DNA of 47,102 nucleotides from Lautropia sp. GTDB lineage: Bacteria > Pseudomonadota > Gammaproteobacteria > Burkholderiales > Burkholderiaceae_E. The position numbers and the translations under genes were made by a program. Positions 40,993 to 47,102 of the stretch are shown piece after piece; positions within the stretch are counted from its first letter, which is position 1; each line of letters begins with the position of its first letter. Location of the stretch: positions 1-47,102 of the forward strand of contig JAUNKF010000028.1 of NCBI GenBank assembly GCA_030532895.1. The letters are read 5' to 3'. The notes below the pieces were generated by a model. That model did not search any database and was not told the DNA's origin. It saw nothing but the letters and a program-made list of their open reading frames with translations.

Positions 40993-41016
40993 ATGTCTGG
41001 TCATATTTCCAGACAT
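40993..41016 (+). promoter_or_regulatory. Palindromic operator of the VapBC-type locus
   Basis: ATGTCTGG and CCAGACAT form a perfect 8-bp inverted repeat around 8 bp (TCATATTT). It ends 23 bp before the antitoxin ATG, where autoregulation by a toxin-antitoxin complex is expected. AAGGAGG (41028-41034) is the ribosome site. Confidence 0.8.
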
Positions 41017-41039
41017 CCCGTCAGAGCAAGGAGGTACGC

Positions 41040-41339
41040 ATGTCCATCGCTCAGAAACAGGCTGTTCACCATTATCGGCAACGCCTTGTCCAACAAGGCT
41101 TGAAACGGTTTGAGGTGATCGGCCGAGACGGGGATCAGACCCTGATTCGCCTACTGGCACGGAAACTGGCCGAAGACGGCCCCGAATCCCACCAGATACG
41201 CCACATCATCAAGCAGAATCTTGGGCAGCCTCCCAGCACCAAAGGCAATATCCTCGCCGCACTGCGGGCCTCACCAATGGTCGGCGCAGAGCTGGATCTT
41301 GACCGGCCCATCGTGGAAGCCCGAAAAGTCGAGCTATGA
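41040..41339 (+). CDS. VapB-like antitoxin
   Basis: This is a 99-residue protein, presumed DNA-binding antitoxin of the downstream PIN toxin. QAVHHYRQRLVQQGLKRFEV suggests a ribbon-helix-helix-like amino end. The C-terminal part (ILAALRASPMVGAELDLDRP) is the likely toxin-binding tail. Its stop overlaps the toxin start (ATGA at 41336-41339). Strong ribosome site and palindromic operator upstream. The family is not certain from sequence alone; gene position is the main evidence. Confidence 0.8.
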   Translation: MSIAQKQAVHHYRQRLVQQGLKRFEVIGRDGDQTLIRLLARKLAEDGPESHQIRHIIKQNLGQPPSTKGNILAALRASPMVGAELDLDRPIVEARKVEL

Positions 41340-41800
41340 TGCGTTATCTGCTCGACACAAACATCGTCAGCGAAGTCACCAAACCTCGCCCCTCTTCCCT
41401 ATTACTCCATTGGCTTGGGCAACAAGAAGACGATTCACTCTTCATTAGCACACTGACACTAGGAGAAATCCACAAAGGCATTCTGGAAATGCCAGTAGGC
41501 CGCCGACAGAAAGAGCTGCATGAGTGGTTCAACAGTAAACAAGGCCCACCCGCCCTGTTTTCCGGCCGTATTCTGAGCCTTGATGAACCCGCTGCACTAT
41601 GTTGGGCGCGCCTGATGGCGGAGGGGCGCCTCCAAGGCCGCCCCCGAAGCCCGTTGGACATGATGATCGCCGCCATCGCCATACATCACAACTGTCAGAT
41701 AGTCACAGCCAACGAGAAGGATTTTGCAGGACTGTCCATCCTGAATCCGCTACGTACTGATAGGCCAACAGCCTCTGACAACAGAGGAACCTCCGGTTGA
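41336..41800 (+). CDS. VapC-type PIN-domain toxin
   Basis: This is a Mg/Mn-dependent ribonuclease that cleaves tRNA or rRNA when free of antitoxin. It has 154 residues. The acidic residues of the PIN site are visible: YLLDTNIVSEV (first Asp), TLGEIHKGI (Glu), RSPLDMMIAAIA (Asp) and IVTANEKDF (final Asp). It starts within the antitoxin stop (ATGA). It is lower in GC than the core genes, as is usual for accessory loci. The last 20 residues exceed the usual family end. Confidence 0.92.
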   Translation: MMRYLLDTNIVSEVTKPRPSSLLLHWLGQQEDDSLFISTLTLGEIHKGILEMPVGRRQKELHEWFNSKQGPPALFSGRILSLDEPAALCWARLMAEGRLQGRPRSPLDMMIAAIAIHHNCQIVTANEKDFAGLSILNPLRTDRPTASDNRGTSG

Positions 41801-41842
41801 CATCTTGTGATGCTTTGTCATCAACGCGAGGAAACTCAAGCC

Positions 41843-42178
41843 ATGAAGATCGACACTGAAATCCGTCATGTGACCAAAGCAGGCGCCAATCTCTTCCTGG
41901 AGCTAGGGTTTCCGCCGGAAGAAGCTGAGCGACTCCACCGGGCATCACAACAGCAGATCAATGACACCAAGCAGCTCAAAGAACAGCTTATGGCCGAGCT
42001 GGCGGCGTGGATCGAACAGCACCACTTGAAGCAAGCCGAAGCTGCGGAAATTCTGATGGTATCCCGCCCGCGCGTCTCGGACGTGGTCAACAAGAAAGCC
42101 GCCAAGTTCACGATTGATACGCTGGTTGAAATGTTAAGTCGCATCGGCAAGCCGGTTCGCTTGGCGGTTGGCCAATAA
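41843..42178 (+). CDS. Orphan HigA/XRE-type regulator
   Basis: This 111-residue protein has a helix-turn-helix LKQAEAAEILMVSRPRVSDV and the neighbouring LVEMLSRIGKPVRLAV typical of HigA-type antitoxins. The start at 41843 has a GAGG site. Its usual partner, a RelE/HigB-type toxin, is missing; upstream is only the PIN toxin 43 bp away. It could be a lone antitoxin, a third component of the VapBC unit, or a regulator of the convergent restriction genes 4 bp away. Confidence 0.88.
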   Translation: MKIDTEIRHVTKAGANLFLELGFPPEEAERLHRASQQQINDTKQLKEQLMAELAAWIEQHHLKQAEAAEILMVSRPRVSDVVNKKAAKFTIDTLVEMLSRIGKPVRLAVGQ

Positions 42179-42182
42179 AAAC

Positions 42183-45173
42183 TCAGCCAGAAACTGGATC
42201 TACCAACTCGCTCAGTTTGGACACATCCTTGAATTGAACGCCGCGGGCCAGCGCAAAATGCCGGCGACCGCATTCGATCTTCAGGTTTTCGTCAGGGCGC
42301 CGCATGGCCGCTACCGTGCTGCCTTTGGTTTCTGCCACGAAGTACACGCGGGGGATTTCATCGCCCTGCCCGAAGACAACCGCCCAATCCGGGTTGTAGG
42401 TGCCCAGCGGCGTGTTGATCTTGAAGCGGGACGGCAGTTTGAAAAAGAAACGAACCCGCTCATCAAGCGCGCAGTCTCGGGCAAACTGGCTTTCGACCTC
42501 ACTGTCGCTCAGCACGCAGGCGAAGGCGGCGCTGGAAACAGGGTGGATCGGTTCAGCTTCAAGTAGCGTTTTATCCAGTTTGACCACCTGCTGCTGATCC
42601 GCGCGCGGGTAGACGCTGCTCAGGTAGGCTTCCTGTGTCTCGTCGAAGAGCGTCATCTCGTAGCGTGAGCCGTTGATCTCGTGGTATTCGATGCCCTCCA
42701 CCATCAGGGTTTGCAGGCAGCGCTTCATCACGGCAACGGCCATATCCAGAAAAGCTTGGGGGTTGATCAGCAATTCGTCCAAGCGGTTGGACTTGTCCAA
42801 AATGGCAAAGATCGTGCTGCGGGTCAGGTGCACCCGGTTCTGGATATAGGCATAGACATCTGGCACCATGCCGCCCTGATGCCGGGCCACGGTTGAAGCA
42901 ATGGCGTTGGCCTGCCCGTGAATGCCGTCGGCCTGCATGTACAAGCGGGCCTTGGCCGAGCGGATTTTGGCGGGCTGCACCTTCGGATACTGGTTCGTGT
43001 CCTTCAGCGCCTTCACGCAGGTCTCGATCAGCGTCGGGGTATCAAGCCGCACGCTGTAGCGGGTTCGGTAATTGATTTTCTGCCAAATCTCCCTGAACAG
43101 CGCTTCATCCTTTTCGCTGAGTTGTCGCCGACGGATGCGGGCCTTGGCACGGGCATCTTTCACCCGGTTGTTGAAGCTCACGCCGGTTTCTTCTTCGATC
43201 TCCTCCTGCAAGCTGCGCGCAAAGCGCTCATAGCTTTCATTGGGTACCACCGTCAGCACGTTGATGCGCTTGTTGGCGTCTTGCACCCGCTCGCCTTGCT
43301 GATTCACGCATAGCCGCAGACCCCGGCCGATTTCCTGCCGTTTTTTCACGTCGCTTCGGGTTTCATTCAGCGTGCAAATCTGGAAAACATTGGGATTGTC
43401 CCAGCCCTCACGCAACGCGCTGTGGCTGAAGATGAACTGCAACGGCTCGGCAAAGCTCAGCAGCCGCTCCTTGTCCTTCATGATCAGCGCATAGGTGTCT
43501 TCATCCTTGGCGACCGTGCCCTTGGTGTCCACCCATTCCACCCGTGCCTCGCTGCCTTTGCCCTTCTTGTCTCCCGAGAAGTAGCCGCCATGCACAGCAG
43601 ACGCCTCGTGCGGGATCAGCCCCCGGTAGTCTTGTCTGGCGGCATATTTGTTGAAGGCTTCTTCAAACCATCGGGCAAACTTGCCGGGCACCGGTTTGCC
43701 ATCCTCATCATAGCCCCGATAGTTGGCAACCCGGTCGATGAAAAACAGGCTCAGCACCTTGATGCCCAGCGGCTGAAGCCGCTTGAGCTTTTCAAAATGG
43801 CTTGCCACCGTGCGCTCGATCTGGAATCGCATCACATCATCGGCCAAGGCATCCTGCTGCTCGTTGAGCCGCACGATGCGGCCGCCTGAAAACTCGATGT
43901 AATCCTCGCCAATCGAGTTCAGCGTGTAGTTGTTGGCGTAGACATCCCGTTTGCCGGATTTGGCCCAGACATCATCACCCAGCTTCAGGCGAACCTCTTT
44001 ACGATCCGGTTTCCTGCTCGTCTTGTCCAACGCATCGATCGCCACCTTGGCCGTGATGCCTCGCGGCTTGGCCTCGATCGCCAGCAGCTCGATAAACGCC
44101 TGGTTGTGGTCTTCATCCCCCACCACCCCATCGACTTCGATCTGCTTGACCAACCCCAGGTCGTAAGCCCGCACGGGATCGAGCTTGTACAGCAGGTTGT
44201 AGGCGTGCTTGTGCGTGGCGGAATAACGCAGCGTGCAGAGCGGGTTCAGCTTGGCGATGGCCTCACGCCGTACTGGCGTCTCCATGTTCTGCGGCTCATC
44301 GAGAATCACGATCGGGTGGGTGGCCTGGATGTACTCGATCGGCTTCGTGCCGCGTTCGCCCTTCTGCCTGATCCGGTTGCTGTCCTTCGTGAAACTGTCG
44401 ATATTGATCACCAGCACACTCAGCGCATCACTCCGGGCAAAGTTCTGCAACTCGTTCAGGCGACTGCTGTCGTAGAGCACCGGCACGAACGGTACCCGGT
44501 CGTAATCCGCGGCAAAATGCGCCTGGGTGATGGCGATATTCTTCATCGTGCCTTCACGAATCGCCACGCTCGGCACCACCACCACAAACTTCTTGAAGCC
44601 GTACTGCTTGTGCAGCTCGTACATCGTCTTGATGAAAGTATAGGTCTTGCCCGTGCCGGTTTCCATCTCGATGCTGAGATTGAGTGTGCAGGCGGGCACC
44701 TCTTCCACCGACTCGGCACGCGCCGAACGTTTGGCGCGCCCCCTTCGTCCCTTGGCTCCCTGCGCCACACGGCGACCATCGCTGGCATCGTGGCCCGACA
44801 ACTGGGCCTGATATCCTTGATCAGCCTCACCCGCGGCCATCTCCGCATCGTCTTCGGCCCTTGGCGCCATCATCGGCACGAGTGTTTCCGAAGGCGTAAG
44901 TGTGTTGACCGCTTGAACCTTCCGAACATTCTCCAGCAACTGCTCGTCCGAAATCACCAGCCGGTTGCCGATGCTGCCCTCTGCCGCATACGCCACGCCA
45001 GCAGATTCAGATGTCAGCACAAAGCTGGCACTCGCCATCGGCTGCCCATCGAACACATCCACCACCGCCTTCACCGCCTGTGCTTGATAGGCTTGGTGGC
45101 TGAACTTCAACTGCATTGCCGGTTGCTGCTTTGAAGCGGTTTGAGTCGTCGTCGCTACCTCCTGATTCACCAT
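42183..45173 (-). CDS. Type III restriction enzyme, Res subunit
   Basis: This ATP-dependent DNA translocase and nuclease acts with Mod. It has 996 residues. An SF2 helicase carries Walker A EMETGTGKTYTF (about 169-180), DEAD-type ILDEPQNME, TLRYSATHKHAYN, SHSALREGWDNPNVFQICTL and RQEIGRGLRLCVN. A C-terminal PD-(D/E)xK nuclease carries NPDWAVVFGQGD and YFVAETKGS. A charged, low-complexity insert of about 60 residues (about 98-160) lies just before Walker A. It starts 7 bp after mod on the same strand and ends 4 bp from the convergent HigA-like gene. It appears intact. Confidence 0.95.
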   Translation of the reverse strand: MVNQEVATTTQTASKQQPAMQLKFSHQAYQAQAVKAVVDVFDGQPMASASFVLTSESAGVAYAAEGSIGNRLVISDEQLLENVRKVQAVNTLTPSETLVPMMAPRAEDDAEMAAGEADQGYQAQLSGHDASDGRRVAQGAKGRRGRAKRSARAESVEEVPACTLNLSIEMETGTGKTYTFIKTMYELHKQYGFKKFVVVVPSVAIREGTMKNIAITQAHFAADYDRVPFVPVLYDSSRLNELQNFARSDALSVLVINIDSFTKDSNRIRQKGERGTKPIEYIQATHPIVILDEPQNMETPVRREAIAKLNPLCTLRYSATHKHAYNLLYKLDPVRAYDLGLVKQIEVDGVVGDEDHNQAFIELLAIEAKPRGITAKVAIDALDKTSRKPDRKEVRLKLGDDVWAKSGKRDVYANNYTLNSIGEDYIEFSGGRIVRLNEQQDALADDVMRFQIERTVASHFEKLKRLQPLGIKVLSLFFIDRVANYRGYDEDGKPVPGKFARWFEEAFNKYAARQDYRGLIPHEASAVHGGYFSGDKKGKGSEARVEWVDTKGTVAKDEDTYALIMKDKERLLSFAEPLQFIFSHSALREGWDNPNVFQICTLNETRSDVKKRQEIGRGLRLCVNQQGERVQDANKRINVLTVVPNESYERFARSLQEEIEEETGVSFNNRVKDARAKARIRRRQLSEKDEALFREIWQKINYRTRYSVRLDTPTLIETCVKALKDTNQYPKVQPAKIRSAKARLYMQADGIHGQANAIASTVARHQGGMVPDVYAYIQNRVHLTRSTIFAILDKSNRLDELLINPQAFLDMAVAVMKRCLQTLMVEGIEYHEINGSRYEMTLFDETQEAYLSSVYPRADQQQVVKLDKTLLEAEPIHPVSSAAFACVLSDSEVESQFARDCALDERVRFFFKLPSRFKINTPLGTYNPDWAVVFGQGDEIPRVYFVAETKGSTVAAMRRPDENLKIECGRRHFALARGVQFKDVSKLSELVDPVSG

Positions 45174-45180
45174 TGCCCCC

Positions 45181-47102
45181 TCAAACCACCGTCAGGTTGA
45201 TGTCCAGAGCGGCCAGCTCCAATTGCAGATTGGCCAACGCCTCATCGGCCTTTTCCCCCTGAAAGGCCGAACTCAGCAGAATCACCTGCGCCGGTTTTTG
45301 CTTGACGATGGCCTCTTTCAGCTCAGGCTTGTATGGCTCAAAGCACAGCCACAAATCCCGATCATCCGGCAGCAGCACCCGATGCACCTTCACCCCGCCC
45401 TGCGTTATCGGCTTGCTGATCGCATCCACGCCCAACGCGCCCAGGCCCAGCTTCAGCAGCAGCTCGGTCAGCATCGCTTGCTCCGTCTCGGCATCCGCCA
45501 GCGTCACCCCCGGTTTCTCGGCCTTCAGGCTCAATTCCATTTGTGCCTTCACCGCCTCTACCGTTTTCACATCACTGCGCCACGCCTGAAAATTCGAGGA
45601 AGCCAACGTGAAGTGCGCGCACGCCAAGTCTTTAGTCTTGTCAGGGTGCTCGGCCTTCAGCTTCTCGATCACCTTGTCGATCCGCGCCCGTGTGATGTCG
45701 GCAATGGTGCGGTAGCCTGCCTTGTAGGCTTCTGACTTCTCCTCCAGCACTTCGGGCATCTGCACGCAGATGCACTGGCGGTTTCCGCCGTCTTCCAAAT
45801 TCAGCTCCATGACGGCTTGGGCTGTGGTGCCGGAGCCGGCGAAGAAGTCAAGAACCAACGAACTTTCGCCTAAATTTGAAAGTCGAGTTAAGCGTCTCAA
45901 TAACCGAACAGGTTTAGGGCCGTCAAAAACCCCTGCATCAAGAAGAGCTGTTAACTCCTTTGATCCTTCCTGACTATGACCAACATCTTTGTAGAACATT
46001 AAAGACTGAGGAGCCATACCCTCATATTTAAGCTCAGACAAAAATCTCTTGATGCTAGGAACACTATTTCCGTCCGAACCAAACCAAATCCTGTTATCAT
46101 TGAGTCTCTCAAAAAATGCTTTTTTTGAGAGACTCCAACAGCGCCCTGTTGGAGGCTCTACAAGCCGCCCTGAAGGGGTAGTTATCTCATAATCATTTTC
46201 CGGCGTATATGTCTTTACAGACATATCACTCGATTTCCAAACCCCCCTTGGATCATTATCTGGATTTGAATAACGATCATTTGCCTCCTTTGACCGATCA
46301 AGCCGACCTATAGAAAATCTACTTATATTTTTCGCATAAAAAACAACATAATCATGACTACTTGAAACATACTTGGCATCATTTTTTGGAGAGTAAGCTC
46401 TTTCCCATACAAGAATAGATATAAAATTTTCCCCACCAAACACCTCATCACAAAGCAGCTTCAAGTTCGCCGCTTCGTTGTCATCAATACTGATAAAAAT
46501 CACCCCATCCTCCCGCAACAGATTTCGGGCCAGGTACAGGCGCGGGTACATCATCGACAGCCAGTTGCTGTGGTAGTGCCCGCTTTCTTTGCTGTTCTTC
46601 TTCCACAGGCTCTGCTTGTTCAATAGGCCGGCTTCATTCTTTTCACCGGTGCGCTTCAGGTATTCGTCGAGCGACTCGGCGTAGTCGTCGGGGTAGACGA
46701 AACTGTCGTTACCGGTGTTGTACGGCGGGTCGATGTAGATCATCTTGACCTTGCCGTAGTAGCTTTTTTGCAGCACGCGCAGCACTTCGAGGTTTTCACC
46801 TTCGATCAGCATGTGCGGGGCACGTTCGGGGTTGTTGGCAGCGGGGCGCAGGATGTTGCTGCTGCTTTTCTGGATTTCTCGACGGGCGTCGCTTTTGCCG
46901 GCCCAGCTTAGCTCGTAGTGTTCGGGGCCGGTGAGATTTTCTTGGCCCAGCAACGCTTTGAGAGCGTCGATGTCGAGCTGGTTGTCCTTGATGAGGGCGG
47001 GTTCGATCTGGCCGAGGGTGGCCAGCAAGTCCTTCTGGCGTTGCGCCAGCGGATCGGGGCTGTAGCCTAATTCAGCACGAGATTCCGGCTGTTGGCTGTT
47101 GG
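45181..47102 (-). CDS. Type III DNA methyltransferase, Mod subunit (5' end beyond the window)
   Basis: This is a beta-class adenine-N6 methyltransferase that also gives the target specificity of the Type III system. Motif IV DPPYNTGNDSFVYPDDYAES lies at about 46670-46731, and motif I FFAGSGTTAQAVMEL at about 45800-45846. The 350-odd residues between them form the target-recognition domain. The frame is open to the window edge (reading SRAELGYSPDPLAQRQKDLL before the first internal TTG at 47028), so the true start lies beyond 47102. Base composition falls sharply in about 45850-46480, the recognition region, compared with both flanks. It is upstream of res. Confidence 0.95.
   Translation of the reverse strand, partial: NSQQPESRAELGYSPDPLAQRQKDLLATLGQIEPALIKDNQLDIDALKALLGQENLTGPEHYELSWAGKSDARREIQKSSSNILRPAANNPERAPHMLIEGENLEVLRVLQKSYYGKVKMIYIDPPYNTGNDSFVYPDDYAESLDEYLKRTGEKNEAGLLNKQSLWKKNSKESGHYHSNWLSMMYPRLYLARNLLREDGVIFISIDDNEAANLKLLCDEVFGGENFISILVWERAYSPKNDAKYVSSSHDYVVFYAKNISRFSIGRLDRSKEANDRYSNPDNDPRGVWKSSDMSVKTYTPENDYEITTPSGRLVEPPTGRCWSLSKKAFFERLNDNRIWFGSDGNSVPSIKRFLSELKYEGMAPQSLMFYKDVGHSQEGSKELTALLDAGVFDGPKPVRLLRRLTRLSNLGESSLVLDFFAGSGTTAQAVMELNLEDGGNRQCICVQMPEVLEEKSEAYKAGYRTIADITRARIDKVIEKLKAEHPDKTKDLACAHFTLASSNFQAWRSDVKTVEAVKAQMELSLKAEKPGVTLADAETEQAMLTELLLKLGLGALGVDAISKPITQGGVKVHRVLLPDDRDLWLCFEPYKPELKEAIVKQKPAQVILLSSAFQGEKADEALANLQLELAALDINLTVV
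45850..46480. other. AT-rich target-recognition segment of mod
   Basis: This stretch lies inside mod and is visibly much richer in A and T than the rest of the gene, with AT-rich codons such as AAA, TTT and ATA common. The frame stays open. It matches the recognition domain, a region known in Type III systems to be exchanged by recombination. Confidence 0.75.

Noticed and set aside
1-47102. tRNA genes or a prophage in the window
   Set aside because: No T-loop and acceptor pairing, integrase, or phage structural genes were found by reading.

Overview
The window looks like the chromosome of a high-GC betaproteobacterium, most likely Burkholderiales; genus is not decidable from the sequence alone. 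The evidence is gene order: pilT divergent from yggS, rpsT divergent from murJ, and the block aroA-cmk-rpsA-ihfB-lapA-lapB with comEA beyond it. Coding density is high, and many long open frames antisense to real genes are GC-rich shadows. No tRNA, rRNA, CRISPR array, integrase or intact transposase was found.

Region by region: (1) 1-1160: the first codons of pilT (minus strand) and yggS, which carries an unusual low-complexity insertion. (2) 1196-7180: a manganese module. mntR is divergent from a four-gene SitABCD/MntABC-type Mn/Fe ABC transporter operon whose promoter carries a near-perfect MntR box overlapping the -10. The last gene of the operon is a HAD phosphatase, and the module is bracketed by a short inverted repeat. 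(3) 7236-12475: an unidentified protein, rpsT, murJ, a luciferase-like flavin monooxygenase and an alpha/beta hydrolase. (4) 12506-15040: a COG0523 (CobW/G3E) GTPase, a small CGLCG protein and a PgdA-like polysaccharide deacetylase, all on the minus strand. (5) 15407-25787: accessory genes. These are two TonB-dependent siderophore receptors and a Fur-boxed methyltransferase, an AT-richer segment with a secreted cysteine-containing protein and a 21-bp palindromic operator, a Fic protein lacking the catalytic histidine, a secreted thermonuclease, a possible IS remnant and a zinc-ribbon protein. (6) 25804-38905: core genes (ubiA, ackA, comEA, lapB, lapA, ihfB, rpsA, cmk, aroA, an unknown gene, an FKBP isomerase and glnS). 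(7) 38906-40913: a clear Fur-type promoter driving a DUF2325 coiled-coil protein and a 31-residue membrane microprotein. (8) 40993-47102: a small defence cluster with a VapBC-type toxin-antitoxin pair and its palindromic operator, an orphan HigA-like regulator, and a Type III restriction-modification system. The methyltransferase gene of that system runs off the window and has an AT-rich target-recognition segment.

How the parts work together: metal homeostasis is the recurring theme (MntR-controlled Mn uptake, four Fur-box-like sites, two siderophore receptors, a metallochaperone-type GTPase). The most interesting candidates for undescribed biology are the Fur-promoter / structured leader / DUF2325 / microprotein unit, the Fur-linked methyltransferase that converges on a siderophore receptor, the COG0523-CGLCG-deacetylase trio, and the palindrome-controlled secreted protein. 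A second theme is that many otherwise ordinary proteins here (YggS, the SitB/C/D homologues, the COG0523 GTPase, Res, DUF2325, ComEA) carry Ala/Pro/Ser/Thr-rich insertions or tails.
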